Part shown: in pieces, positions 28,873 to 39,416 of the stretch
How positions within the stretch are numbered: the first letter of the stretch is position 1
How the letters are laid out: each line of letters begins with the position of its first letter
From: Streptomyces sp. CC228A
GTDB taxonomy: Bacteria > Actinomycetota > Actinomycetes > Streptomycetales > Streptomycetaceae
Length of the DNA stretch: 64,000 bases
Assembly: GCF_021390935.1 (NCBI RefSeq)
Contig: NZ_JAJPUI010000007.1
Span: 248,001 to 312,000, forward strand
Direction of reading: 5' to 3'
The notes under the pieces: model-generated
Seen by the model: the letters and a program-made list of their open reading frames with translations, nothing else
Told to the model about the DNA's origin: nothing
Databases searched by the model: none
Position numbers and translations under genes: made by a program

Positions 28873-30288
28873 TCACCCCGTTCGGTCCTCCTGCACCGCG
28901 TACGGCACGAAGCTGCCCGTGTTCTCGTCCACGGCGAGTGTGCGCCCCACGGGCGGCATCGCGCGCTGGGTGCAGTCGAGGCGTTCGCAGGCGCGGCAGC
29001 CCATGCCGATCGGGGTGGCGGCGGCCCTGTTGTCCAGGTCGAGTCCGTCGGAGTAGACGAGGCGCGAGGCGTGCCGGATCTCGCAGCCGAGGCCGATGGC
29101 GAAGGTCTTGCCGGGTGCGCCCCAGCCGCCACCGTGGCGAGTGACGGTCCGGGCGGTCCAGAGGTAGCGCTGCCCGTCGGGCATGGCGGCGACCTGGACG
29201 TGGATGCGGCCGGGCGCGGCGAACGCCTCGTACACGTTCCACAGCGGACAGGTGCCGCCCGCCCGGGAGAAGGGGAAGCCCGTGGCGGACTGGCGCTTGG
29301 ACATGTTGCCCGCCCGGTCGACCCGGACGAAGGAGAACGGCACTCCGCGCAGGCGGGGGCGCTGGAGGGTGCTGAGGCGGTGGCAGATCGTCTCGTAGCC
29401 GAGGCCGAAGCGGTCGGCGAGGCGCTCGATGTCGTAGCGGCTCTCCTCGGCCGCCGCGTGGAAGACGCGGTACGGGAGTATCAGGGCGGCCGCGAAGTGG
29501 TGGGCGACGCCGATGCGGGCCAGTGACCAGGTCGTCGTGCCCTCCTCGTAGTCCTCAGAGGCGTATGCGCGGAGCAGGTCGTCGTGTTCGAGCAGGGCGA
29601 TCTGGGTGGCCATACGGAACGCCTGCTGGCCCGGGCGCAGTCGGGGTGAGAGGTGGAGGATCCGGGCGCGGGGGTCGTAGCGGTGGAGCCGGTCGTCGGC
29701 GTCGGTCGCGATGCGTACGCCATGGTGCTCGTCGAGGCGGGCGGCAAGGGCGCGCCGCACCTCGCCGGGGCGGATGCCGATCTCGTACGCGAGCTCCTCG
29801 GCGGCGCGGTCGGCGTCGTGGAGGTAGTTGCGGCGCCGGTAGAAGAACTCGCGGATCTCCTCGTGCGGGGTACGCGCCGTGTCGGGGGCGGCCGTCCCGC
29901 CGCGCAAACCGGTGGATTCGGCCAGGCGCTCGGTCAGGGTGCGGTTCCTGCGGCCGAGGTCGAGCAGGAGGGCCGCCACGTGGGGCAGCCGGCCCGCCAG
30001 GTCCTTGAGGTCGGCCGGGGAGAGCAGCGCCCGGTCGAGTTCGTCGGCCAGGGTCTCCCGCAGGTCGGCGAGCAGCCGGCTCGCGTCCCGTTCGGAGAAG
30101 AACTCCGGGTCGAGGCCGAACGACTCGGTGAGCCGGAGCAGCACCGGCACGGTGAGGGGCCGGGTGTCGTGCTCCATCTGGTTGAGGTAGCTGGGCGAGA
30201 TCTTGAGGATTCTGGCGAGGTCGGCCTGGTTCAGGCCGCGCTCCTCCCGGAGTCTGCGCAGTCTCGTGCCCGCGTAGATCTTGCTCAC
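28873..30288 (-). CDS. ramB: RamB/ScfR-type short-chain fatty-acid regulator
   Basis: 471 residues from a GTG at 30288. Residues about 7-62 are an XRE helix-turn-helix (LRRLREERGLNQADLARILKIS begins the domain). The centre has an IrrE/ImmA-like domain (GVAHHFAAALILPY), and the C-terminus is DUF2083 with Cys pairs (GGTCPLWN, GCRACERLDC). This architecture is RamB of corynebacteria, which controls glyoxylate-cycle genes with a short-chain acyl-CoA-type effector. It is divergent from aceA, with TTCGCAGA repeats and a palindrome between. Confidence 0.88.
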   Translation of the reverse strand: MSKIYAGTRLRRLREERGLNQADLARILKISPSYLNQMEHDTRPLTVPVLLRLTESFGLDPEFFSERDASRLLADLRETLADELDRALLSPADLKDLAGRLPHVAALLLDLGRRNRTLTERLAESTGLRGGTAAPDTARTPHEEIREFFYRRRNYLHDADRAAEELAYEIGIRPGEVRRALAARLDEHHGVRIATDADDRLHRYDPRARILHLSPRLRPGQQAFRMATQIALLEHDDLLRAYASEDYEEGTTTWSLARIGVAHHFAAALILPYRVFHAAAEESRYDIERLADRFGLGYETICHRLSTLQRPRLRGVPFSFVRVDRAGNMSKRQSATGFPFSRAGGTCPLWNVYEAFAAPGRIHVQVAAMPDGQRYLWTARTVTRHGGGWGAPGKTFAIGLGCEIRHASRLVYSDGLDLDNRAAATPIGMGCRACERLDCTQRAMPPVGRTLAVDENTGSFVPYAVQEDRTG

Positions 30289-30344
30289 GGCGATCCCCTG
30301 AAGTCTCGACTGACCGTCATCGGCACCTTAGCTCAGCCGAGAAC

Positions 30345-30393
30345 TTCGCAGACTTCGCAGAATCGCTGGCGAAGATTCGCAGAAGTTGGCAGA
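30345..30393. repeat. Four TTCGCAGA-type direct repeats, probable RamB operator
   Basis: TTCGCAGA at 30345, 30354 and 30376 and TTGGCAGA at 30386, all on the plus strand, lie 57-105 bp upstream of the ramB start and in the aceA promoter region. The spacing (9, 22, 10) places pairs about one helical turn apart. They resemble TTTGCAAA-like RamB sites. Confidence 0.65.
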
Positions 30394-30553
30394 CGACCCT
30401 ACTTGATGGCACGGAGTGCCACTGCGAAAGTCATGGCACGGCACGCCGAAAGCAGTGCTGACAGGCGGGACCCGGGCGCGGTTCATGCCCTGACGCCGTC
30501 GGTCCCGGACGCCTCCGCGCACTGCGACCGACGGGCCTCCCATCACCTTTCCC

Positions 30554-30570
30554 GAACCTTCGCAAGGTTC
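30554..30570 (+). promoter_or_regulatory. Perfect palindrome just upstream of aceA
   Basis: GAACCTT-CGC-AAGGTTC, a 7-3-7 perfect inverted repeat whose centre (TTCGCAA) matches the RamB-type half-site. It ends 23 bp before the aceA start, a position suited to repression. Confidence 0.65.
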
Positions 30571-30593
30571 GACACATGTCAGGAGAGTTCATC

Positions 30594-31883
<1,290 letters not shown>

Positions 31884-31994
31884 GGCCCGCGCCCCATGCC
31901 GTACGGGGCGGGCGGTTCCACGTCCCGCCCGCCCCGTACCCCTCCGCCGTCGCCATCGCCGCCCTGTCCCGTCCAGGAGTACCCGGAGAACCCG

Positions 31995-33590
31995 ATGCCT
32001 CTCAGCGCCCCGCCCCGCCCCGTCCGTGTCCTTGCCGCACCGGGCGAGCGGCACGACGAGATCCTGACCCCCGCCGCGCTGGACTTCGTCGCCCGGCTCG
32101 CCGACGCCTTCACCGAGCGCAGGGACTGGATCCTGAAGGAGCGACGCCGGCGGGCGATCCGGCTCGCCACCGGCACGCCCCTCGACTTCCCCCTGACCAC
32201 CTCGGCCGTACGGCGCGACCCCTCCTGGCGGGCCGCGCCGCCCGCACCCGGCCTGGCCGACCGCCGGGTCGAGATCACCGGACCGCCCGCCGACCGGGGT
32301 ATGGCCGTCAACGCGCTCAACTCGGGTGCCCGCGTCTGGATGGCCGACTTCGAGGACGCGACCTCACCCACCTGGGGGAACGTGGTCGGCGGGCAGCTCG
32401 TGCTGCTCGACGCGGTCGAGCGGCGTATCGACTTCACCAGCCCCGAGGGCAAGGAGTACCGCCTCGGTCCTGACCCGGCGACGATCGTGGTCCGGCCCCG
32501 CGGGTGGCACCTGGAGGAGCACCACCTGGAGTTCGACGGCCGACCCGTGCCGGCGTCCCTCGTCGACTTCGGCCTGTACTTCTTCCACTGCGCCCAACGG
32601 CAGATCGACGCCGGCCGCGGCCCGTACTTCTACCTGCCGAAGCTGGAGAACGCCTACGAGGCACGCCTGTGGAACGACGTGTTCCTCCTTGCCCAGGAGC
32701 TTCTCGGCATCCCGCGCGGCACGGTCCGCGCCACGGTCCTCATCGAGACGATCACCGCCGCGTTCGAGATGGAGGAAATCCTCTACGAGCTCCGCGAGCA
32801 CAGCTCCGGGCTCAACGCAGGCCGCTGGGACTACCTGTTCAGTCTGGTCAAGACCTTCGGCCACCGCCCCGACTTCCTCCTCCCCGACCGGGCGAAGGTC
32901 ACCATGACCGCCCCCTTCATGCGGGCGTACACCGAACTCCTCGTCCGCACCTGCCACAAGCGCGGCGCCCATGCCATCGGGGGCATGACCGCCCAGGTCC
33001 CGAGCAAGGACCCCGAGGCGAACGCCGCCGCCCTGGCCAAGGTGCGGCTCGACAAGGAACGGGAGGCGGAGGACGGCTTCGACGGCTCCTGGGTCGCCCA
33101 CCCCGGCCTCGTCCCGACCTGCCGCGAGGTCTTCGACGCCGTCCTCGGCGACCGGCCGGACCAGATCCACCGGACCCGCGAGGACGTGGAGACCACGGCG
33201 AGCGACCTGCTCTCCGTACGACGGCTCGGTGGCCCGCCCACCGAGGAGGGCGTCCGCACCAGCATCGCGGTCGCCCTGCGGTACTTCGACGCCTGGCTGC
33301 GCGGCCAGGGGGCCGTGGCACTGCACGGGCTCATGGAGGACGCCGCCACCGCAGAGATCGCGCGCGTCCAGATCTGGCAGTGGCTCCGCCACCGGGTCAC
33401 CGACCGCGCGACCGTCCTGACCCTGCTCGACCAGGAACTCGACGCCTTGGGCGCCGAAGCCCCTCGGGCACGCCTGGACGACGTGCGCAGGCTCTTCGAG
33501 GAAACCGCCCTCGCCACGGAACTGCCGACCTTCTTCACTCCAGCCGCCTACGAGCGCCACCTCGTCCGGACTGCGGAGTCCCGGGCATGA
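31995..33590 (+). CDS. aceB: Malate synthase A
   Basis: 531 residues from the ATG at 31995 (CCCGGAGAA upstream). Motifs MADFEDATSPTW, KLENAYEARLWNDVF and IETITAAFEMEEILYELR fit malate synthase A (short form). It condenses glyoxylate with acetyl-CoA to malate. The stop overlaps the next gene by ATGA. Confidence 0.95.
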   Translation: MPLSAPPRPVRVLAAPGERHDEILTPAALDFVARLADAFTERRDWILKERRRRAIRLATGTPLDFPLTTSAVRRDPSWRAAPPAPGLADRRVEITGPPADRGMAVNALNSGARVWMADFEDATSPTWGNVVGGQLVLLDAVERRIDFTSPEGKEYRLGPDPATIVVRPRGWHLEEHHLEFDGRPVPASLVDFGLYFFHCAQRQIDAGRGPYFYLPKLENAYEARLWNDVFLLAQELLGIPRGTVRATVLIETITAAFEMEEILYELREHSSGLNAGRWDYLFSLVKTFGHRPDFLLPDRAKVTMTAPFMRAYTELLVRTCHKRGAHAIGGMTAQVPSKDPEANAAALAKVRLDKEREAEDGFDGSWVAHPGLVPTCREVFDAVLGDRPDQIHRTREDVETTASDLLSVRRLGGPPTEEGVRTSIAVALRYFDAWLRGQGAVALHGLMEDAATAEIARVQIWQWLRHRVTDRATVLTLLDQELDALGAEAPRARLDDVRRLFEETALATELPTFFTPAAYERHLVRTAESRA

Positions 33591-34468
33591 GCGGGGACAT
33601 CCGGCGCGTGGGCGTCGTCGGCGGCGGACAGATGGGGGCCGGCATCGCCGAGGTCTGTGCCCGGGCCGGACTCGACACGATCGTCTGCGAGGCCACCCGG
33701 CCGGCGGCCGAGGCGGCCCGCGAGCGGATCGCCGTCTCGCTGGAGCGGGCCGTCCAGCGCGGCAGGCTCGACCGGATCTCCGCCCGAACGGCCCTCGAAC
33801 AGGTCACGGTCACGGCGGAACTCGCCGATCTCGCCGACCGGCAGCTCGTCGTGGAGGCCGTCACCGAGAACGCCGGGACCAAGGCCGAGCTGTTCGCGGC
33901 CCTCGACAAAGTCGTCGCCGACGCCCAGGCGATCCTCGCCACCAACACCTCCTCCCTCCCCGTCATGCGCCTGGGCATGGCGACCGGCCGGGCGGACCGG
34001 GTCATCGGACTCCACTTCTTCAACCCCGTCCCCGTGCTGCCCCTGGCCGAGGTGGTCACGACCCTGCACACCTCGGCGGAGACCGCGACCACCGTCCACG
34101 ACTTCGCCACCCGTACCCTCGGCAAGACCGTCATCCGGTCCACCGACCGCGCCGGCTTCGTGGTGAACGCCCTGCTGATCCCGTACCTGCTCTCCGCGAT
34201 CCGCATGGCCGAGTCCGGCTTCGCTTCCGTGGCGGACATCGACCGCGGCATGGAGCTGGGCTGCGCCCACCCGATGGGGCCGCTGCGGCTCGCCGACCTG
34301 ATCGGTCTCGACACGGTCGCCTCGATCGCCGAGTCGTTGTACGAGGAGTTCAAGGAGCCGCTCTACGCCCCTCCCCCGCTGTTGCAGCGGATGGCCGAGG
34401 CGGGGCTGCTCGGCCGCAAGACCGGCCGCGGATTCCATGTGTACGACCGGGGAGGAGAGACCCGGTAG
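33587..34468 (+). CDS. 3-hydroxybutyryl-CoA dehydrogenase
   Basis: 293 residues. NAD-binding GVVGGGQMGAGIAEVCARAG, catalytic-region HFFNPVPVLPLAEVV, and the C-terminal dimer domain (DRAGFVVNALLIPYLLSAIRM, MGPLRLADLIGLDT). It oxidises 3-hydroxybutyryl-CoA to acetoacetyl-CoA. Translational coupling with aceB links four-carbon acyl-CoA oxidation to acetyl-CoA assimilation. Confidence 0.92.
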   Translation: MSGDIRRVGVVGGGQMGAGIAEVCARAGLDTIVCEATRPAAEAARERIAVSLERAVQRGRLDRISARTALEQVTVTAELADLADRQLVVEAVTENAGTKAELFAALDKVVADAQAILATNTSSLPVMRLGMATGRADRVIGLHFFNPVPVLPLAEVVTTLHTSAETATTVHDFATRTLGKTVIRSTDRAGFVVNALLIPYLLSAIRMAESGFASVADIDRGMELGCAHPMGPLRLADLIGLDTVASIAESLYEEFKEPLYAPPPLLQRMAEAGLLGRKTGRGFHVYDRGGETR

Positions 34469-34532
34469 CCCAGGCCGACGGCCCTGGGCGGCAACGCGGC
34501 GCGCCGGGTGAGGGTCCGGGCTCCGCGCGAGA

Positions 34533-34562
34533 GGGCGGGAGGCGAGGTGGCGCCTCCCGCCC
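34533..34562 (+). terminator. Terminator after the aceA-aceB-dehydrogenase operon
   Basis: Perfect 12-bp stem GGGCGGGAGGCG / CGCCTCCCGCCC with a 6-base loop, followed by TTCGTCTT. Confidence 0.85.
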
Positions 34563-34667
34563 TTCGTCTTGGCCGTGCTCATAACGTGTCACCGAGGTGG
34601 CTCACCTCACGATCCGGATCGTGGACAACGGCTGCCACGACGTGGACGCCCCCGTAAGGTGGCCGGT

Positions 34668-34874
34668 GCAGCTGGTTCGCCCCGTCCGCCAGGCGGGAGG
34701 CGTCGCAAGAGGGAACCCGGTGGGAATCCGGGACTGCCCCGCAGCGGTGAGCGGGAACGACCGCCGTCACACAGCACTGGGCCCGGCACAGGGCCTGGGA
34801 AGCGACGGCCAGTAGAAGCCCTCCATGAGGAGGACGTGCCCGCGAGTCCGAAGACCTGCCCGCTGCCCGCCCGC
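34668..34874 (+). promoter_or_regulatory. Cobalamin riboswitch, copy 2 (before metE)
   Basis: Same conserved RF00174 elements as copy 1. The position, 170 bp upstream of B12-independent methionine synthase, is the classic arrangement: when B12 is available, MetH is used and metE is turned off. Two substitutions distinguish it from copy 1 (T/C and G/T). Confidence 0.93.
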
Positions 34875-35044
34875 GGACCGTTCCGCGCGCGGACATCCCG
34901 GTGACCTCGAGGGCGGGTCGGCGTACATACCAGGCGGACGACCGCGCCTTGCCGGGCACGGGTGCGTGCCGTCCGGTTCGTCACCCCTTCGCGCTCTCGT
35001 CCCCTCCCGGGATCTCAGGGATTCATCTCGCGAAGGAGATCTCC

Positions 35045-37363
35045 GTGACCAGCAAGTCCGCAGCCGCGGCAGCACGGGCCACCGTGTACGGCTACCCCCG
35101 CCAGGGACAGGACCGGCAGCTCAAGAAGGCGATCGAGGGGTACTGGAAGGGCCGCGTCACCGCCGACGCCCTCCTGGCCACCGCCGCCGAACTGCGCCGC
35201 ACCAACTGGCAGCACCTCTCCGGAGCCGGTCTCCACGAGGTCCCGACCGGCGACTTCTCGTTCTACGACCACGTCCTCGACACCACCGTCATGGTCGGCG
35301 CCGTCCCTGAACGCCACCGCGCTGCCGTCGAGGCGGACGCCCTCGACGGGTACTTCGCGATGGCGCGCGGCACCCAGGACGTGGCACCGCTGGAGATGAC
35401 CAAGTGGTTCGACACCAACTACCACTACCTGGTACCGGAGCTCGGCCCCGACACCGTCTTCACGGCTGACGCGCGCAAGCCCGTCGCCGAACTGAAGGAA
35501 GCCCTCGCGCTCGGGCTCACCCCCCGGCCCGTGCTCGTCGGTCCCGTCACGTACCTGCTGCTCGCCAAACCCGCCCCGGGCGTGGCCGCGGACTTCGTCC
35601 CGCTCACCCTGCTGGACCGGCTGCTGCCGGTGTACGCCGAGGTGCCGGCCGACCTGCGGGCCGCCGGTGCGGAGTGGGTGCAGCTCGACGAGCCCGCCCT
35701 GGTCCAGGACCGTACCCCCGCCGAACTGAACGCGGCCACCCGCGCCTACCGCGACCTCGGCGGCCTCGCCGACCGGCCGCAGCTGCTCGCCGCCACCTAC
35801 TTCGACCGCCTCGGCGAGGCACTGCCCATCCTCGCCAAGGCGCCCGTCGAAGGGCTGGCGCTCGACTTCACCGGCCCCGCCGCCGCCAACCTGGAGGCGC
35901 TGGCCGCCGTCGGCGGCCTGCCCGGCAAGCGGCTCGTCGCCGGCGTGGTCGACGGGCGCAACATCTGGGTCAACGACTTGGAGAAGTCCCTGGCCACGCT
36001 CGGCACCCTGCTCGGGCTCGCCGACCGCGTCGACGTCTCGGCCTCCTGCTCCCTCCTCCACGTGCCGCTCGACGCGGCTGCCGAGAAGGACATCGACCCG
36101 CATATCCTGCGCTGGCTCGCCTTCGCCCGGCAGAAGACCGCGGAGATCGCCACCCTTGCCACGGGCCTGTCCAAGGGCACCGACGCCGTCAACGGCCAAC
36201 TCGCCGCCAACCGTGCCGCCCTCGCATCCCGTGCCACCTCCCCCATCACCCGCGATCCCGCCGTCCGCTCCCGGGCCGCAGCCGTGTCCGACGCCGACGT
36301 CCGCCGGTCCCAGCCGTACACCGAACGGGTCGCCGCCCAGCGGACCCGCCTCGATCTGCCGCTCCTGCCCACCACCACCATCGGCTCCTTCCCGCAGACG
36401 AGCGAGCTGCGCACCGCCCGCGCCGATCTGCGTACCAGGGTGATCGACGCGGCCGGCTACGAGGATCGGATCAAGGCTGAGATCCGGGAGGTCATCTCGT
36501 ACCAGGAGAAGGCGGGCCTCGACGTCCTCGTCCACGGCGAGGCCGAACGCAACGACATGGTCCAGTACTTCGCCGAGCAGCTCACCGGTTACCTCGCCAC
36601 CCGGCACGGCTGGGTCCAGTCGTACGGCACCCGCTACGTGCGGCCGCCGATTCTCGCCGGCGACATCTCCCGACCCGAGGCGATGACGGTGCGCTGGACG
36701 ACGTACGCGCAGTCCCTCACGTCCAAGCCCGTCAAGGGCATGCTCACCGGGCCCGTCACCATGCTCGCCTGGTCCTTCGTCCGCGACGACCAGCCGCTCG
36801 GCGAGACTGCCCGCCAGGTCGCCCTCGCCCTGCGCGACGAGGTGGCCGACCTGGAGGCGGCGGGCACGGCCGTCATCCAGGTCGACGAGCCCGCCCTGCG
36901 GGAAACGCTGCCCCTCCGCGCCGCGGACCACGCGGCCTACCTCGCCTGGGCCACAGCGGCGTTCCGCCTCACCACCTGCGGAGTCCGCCCCGACACCCAG
37001 ATCCACACCCACATGTGCTACGCGGAGTTCGGCGACATCGTCCAGGCCATCGACGACCTCGACGCCGACGTCATCAGTCTGGAGGCCGCCCGCTCCCGCA
37101 TGCAGGTCGCCCACGAGCTCGCCTCGCACGGCTACCCCCGCGAGGCCGGCCCCGGTGTCTGGGACATCCACTCGCCGCGCGTCCCCTCCGCCGAGGAGGC
37201 AGCGGCCCTGCTCCGGACCGCTCTTGAAGCCATTCCCGCCGAGCGTCTCTGGGTCAATCCGGACTGCGGTCTGAAGACGCGCGGCTGGCCGGAGACGCGT
37301 GCGTCACTGGAGAGCCTGGTCACGGCCGCGCACGCCGTCCGTGGTGAGCTGTCCGGCTCCTGA
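35045..37363 (+). CDS. metE: Cobalamin-independent methionine synthase
   Basis: 772 residues from a GTG at 35045 (GCGAAGGAGAT upstream). N-terminal repeat (YGYPRQGQDRQLKKAIEGYW) and C-terminal catalytic half (TTTIGSFPQT, VLVHGEAERNDMVQYF). Zinc ligands are visible in THMCYAEF (His and Cys) and NPDCGLKTRGW (Cys). It methylates homocysteine with methyl-tetrahydrofolate and needs zinc. Controlled by the riboswitch upstream. It supplies methionine for metK nearby. Confidence 0.96.
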   Translation: MTSKSAAAAARATVYGYPRQGQDRQLKKAIEGYWKGRVTADALLATAAELRRTNWQHLSGAGLHEVPTGDFSFYDHVLDTTVMVGAVPERHRAAVEADALDGYFAMARGTQDVAPLEMTKWFDTNYHYLVPELGPDTVFTADARKPVAELKEALALGLTPRPVLVGPVTYLLLAKPAPGVAADFVPLTLLDRLLPVYAEVPADLRAAGAEWVQLDEPALVQDRTPAELNAATRAYRDLGGLADRPQLLAATYFDRLGEALPILAKAPVEGLALDFTGPAAANLEALAAVGGLPGKRLVAGVVDGRNIWVNDLEKSLATLGTLLGLADRVDVSASCSLLHVPLDAAAEKDIDPHILRWLAFARQKTAEIATLATGLSKGTDAVNGQLAANRAALASRATSPITRDPAVRSRAAAVSDADVRRSQPYTERVAAQRTRLDLPLLPTTTIGSFPQTSELRTARADLRTRVIDAAGYEDRIKAEIREVISYQEKAGLDVLVHGEAERNDMVQYFAEQLTGYLATRHGWVQSYGTRYVRPPILAGDISRPEAMTVRWTTYAQSLTSKPVKGMLTGPVTMLAWSFVRDDQPLGETARQVALALRDEVADLEAAGTAVIQVDEPALRETLPLRAADHAAYLAWATAAFRLTTCGVRPDTQIHTHMCYAEFGDIVQAIDDLDADVISLEAARSRMQVAHELASHGYPREAGPGVWDIHSPRVPSAEEAAALLRTALEAIPAERLWVNPDCGLKTRGWPETRASLESLVTAAHAVRGELSGS

Positions 37364-37382
37364 CGTCCTCCCTGCGTCACCT

Positions 37383-37420
37383 CGGAGACCTTGTTGCGCA
37401 CCCTTGCAACAAGGTCTCCG
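37383..37420 (+). terminator. Palindrome after metE (terminator, or operator)
   Basis: Perfect 15-bp arms CGGAGACCTTGTTGC / GCAACAAGGTCTCCG around an 8-base centre GCACCCTT. It is well placed as the metE terminator. The core TTGTTGC-GCACCCTT-GCAACAA strongly resembles the palindrome at the other end of the ABC operon (48534), so a regulatory role is also possible. Confidence 0.65.
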
Positions 37421-37459
37421 CTGCGGGAAAGGGGGCCTGGTGAACGCACGTACGCGTGG

Positions 37460-37600
37460 GACGTGTCGGTCCAGGCCACCATCCTGACCGTGCTCACCGG
37501 CCTGCGACGCGCACTGCACCCCAGCCGGCTGTCCCTCACCCATGACCTCGGCGTCGTCGCCGCCGTCGCGGACCACGCCACCCTGATCAGTGCGGGGGTG
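37460..37600 (+). pseudogene. Relic of an oligopeptide/nickel-type ABC ATPase
   Basis: DVSVQATILTVLTGLRR and LSLTHDLGVVAAVADHATLISAG reproduce the Walker B-downstream and H-loop region of Dpp/Opp/Nik ATPases, on the strand opposite to the intact operon. No start, Walker A or stop of its own. About 47 residues remain. Confidence 0.6.
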
Positions 37601-37613
37601 AGCGGCCCGGACG

Positions 37614-38408
37614 TCACGGCATCAGCGCGATCAGCACCCGTTCGTCGAGGTCCTGCCACACGACGTCGACCTCGGCGAAGCCCGCCTCGCAGAGCGCGAC
37701 CTCGTGATAGTCGACACCTGGGGAGGCCCACTCGTCCTTCGCGCCCTCCGGCCAGATCCGGCGTCGGGTGTCGACGGCCTCGCTCAAGGCCGGCACGGAC
37801 TCCGCCCTCTTCCACCAGGTCTCCCAGTCCTCGGCGCCGCGGGCCAGCGCGGCGGACTGGCGGCGGGCGTTGACGGCGGCAGAGGCCGCCCTGATCCGCT
37901 TGTTCCGCGGGCCGGCGGGGAGGTAGTCGGCGTTGATCAGCACACCACCGGGCTTGAGCAGCGTCGCGGCAGCACGGTACACCGCGACCAACTCCGGCGG
38001 GCCCAGCCAGTGCAGCGCGGTGCTCGACAGAACCGCGTCGAAGGTGCCCGGCTTGCCGTCCTCGCCGAGGGCGGTGACCCAGTCGGGGGTCCGCAGGTCG
38101 GTCCGGACCCAGCGCAACCGCCCACCGTGGTCCCCGCACGCTCCCTGACCGATCGTCAGCAGCACCGGGTCGACGTCGACGGCGACGGCGCGGCCCTCGG
38201 GATACCGGCGCAGCAGCCGGTCGCTGATCGCGCCGGGGCCACAGGCGAGGTCAAGCACGGTGGGCGCGGGCCCTGGGGCGAGCTCGCCGAGGAAGTCGAA
38301 CACAACGTCGAAGCGGCGTTCGCGCTGTTCGATGTAGAGGTCCTGCTGCCGGTCCCAGCGGGTGAGCAGGTCGGTCCAGATGTCGGAGTGCTCGGTGGTG
38401 TCGGTCAT
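37614..38408 (-). other. Methyltransferase domain with its own internal start
   Basis: ATG at 38408 (CCGGAGAAATCC upstream) begins a complete 264-residue class I methyltransferase: motif I LDLACGPGAISDRLL, acidic VAVDVDPVLL, and LLKPGGVLINADYLP. It resembles trans-aconitate-type and other small-molecule methyltransferases. Probably both a domain of the fusion and a separately translated protein. Confidence 0.6.
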
Positions 38409-39416
38409 GGATTTCTCCGGGTTGCCGTGGTGATCGGTCGACGGGCGGCCTGAGCCGGGCAGGTGGCAGGCCACGTGGTGGCCGGTACGGGCGGCCGGGC
38501 GGGGTTGCGGGACTGCCAGCGGGATCAGGGGCGGTTTTGTCTCGCAGGCCGCGACGCGGTCCGGGCAGCGGGCGCGGAAGCTGCACCCGTCGCCTGCGGC
38601 CGGCGAGGCCAGCGGCCGGATCGCCGGCTCCTCGACCGGTCGTCGGCGGTGCGGGGAGTTCAGCGCCGGTGCCGCGGCGAGCAGGGTTCTGGTGTACGGG
38701 TGCAGCGGCGTCACGGCGAAGGCGGCGCCGGCGGCCTGCTCCACGATCCGGCCGCCGTGCATGACCGCGATGCGGTCGGCCAGCCGCTGAACGACGGCCA
38801 GGTCGTGCGCGATGAACAGGCACGCCAGCCCGAGCCGGTCGCGCAGTTCGGACAGCAGGTTGAGCACCCCGGCCTGGATGGAGACGTCGAGCGCCGTGAC
38901 CGGCTCGTCGCAGATCAGGACGTCCGGTTCCAGAGCGAGGGCGCGCGCGATGGCGACGCGCTGGCGTTGTCCGCCGGACAGTTGCCCTGGGCGTCGGTCG
39001 GCGAGCTCCGGCCCCAGTCCGACGGTGTGCAGGAGGTACTCGACACGGGCCTGCTGCTCGGCACGGCTGCCGGCCTTGTGGATCCGCAGAGGTTCGCGGA
39101 TCGCCTCGTGGACGCTCAGACGCGGGCTCAGCGAGAGCCCGGCGTCCTGGAAGACCATCTGGCACCGGCGCCGCACGTCGCGCGCCGCCCGCCCCCGCGC
39201 CCTGTGCACGTCCGCCCCGCCGACCCGTACGACACCGCGATCCGGTCGGAGCAGGCCGACCGCGGTCCGGGCCAGCGTCGACTTGCCGCAGCCGGACTCC
39301 CCCACCAGGGCGAGGATCTCGCCCCGTTCGACCCGCAGCGACACGTCGCTCAGCACCGGTCCGCCCGGCCCGCCCCGGCCGGGGTAGCCGACCGTCAGTG
39401 CGTCGATCTCAAGCAC
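37614..39416 (-). CDS. Nickel/peptide-type ABC ATPase fused in frame to a SAM methyltransferase
   Basis: 600 residues. GTG at 39416 is chosen because GGAGG lies five bases upstream and it overlaps the previous stop; a GTG at 39428 is an alternative. Residues 1-330 are an Opp/Nik-type ATPase: Walker A GESGCGKST, signature LSGGQRQRVAIA, Walker B LICDEPVTALD, H-loop IAHDLAVV, and the C-terminal Cys motif CSFRARCPDRVAAC. With no stop codon the frame runs on into a methyltransferase (VLDLACGPGAISDRLLRR). An internal ATG at 38408 with GGAG in front could give the methyltransferase alone. The stop between two ordinary genes may have been lost, or the fusion may be real. Confidence 0.82.
   Translation of the reverse strand: MLEIDALTVGYPGRGGPGGPVLSDVSLRVERGEILALVGESGCGKSTLARTAVGLLRPDRGVVRVGGADVHRARGRAARDVRRRCQMVFQDAGLSLSPRLSVHEAIREPLRIHKAGSRAEQQARVEYLLHTVGLGPELADRRPGQLSGGQRQRVAIARALALEPDVLICDEPVTALDVSIQAGVLNLLSELRDRLGLACLFIAHDLAVVQRLADRIAVMHGGRIVEQAAGAAFAVTPLHPYTRTLLAAAPALNSPHRRRPVEEPAIRPLASPAAGDGCSFRARCPDRVAACETKPPLIPLAVPQPRPAARTGHHVACHLPGSGRPSTDHHGNPEKSMTDTTEHSDIWTDLLTRWDRQQDLYIEQRERRFDVVFDFLGELAPGPAPTVLDLACGPGAISDRLLRRYPEGRAVAVDVDPVLLTIGQGACGDHGGRLRWVRTDLRTPDWVTALGEDGKPGTFDAVLSSTALHWLGPPELVAVYRAAATLLKPGGVLINADYLPAGPRNKRIRAASAAVNARRQSAALARGAEDWETWWKRAESVPALSEAVDTRRRIWPEGAKDEWASPGVDYHEVALCEAGFAEVDVVWQDLDERVLIALMP

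Noticed and set aside
35015..37171. 718-residue minus-strand ORF
   Set aside because: Antisense shadow of metE.
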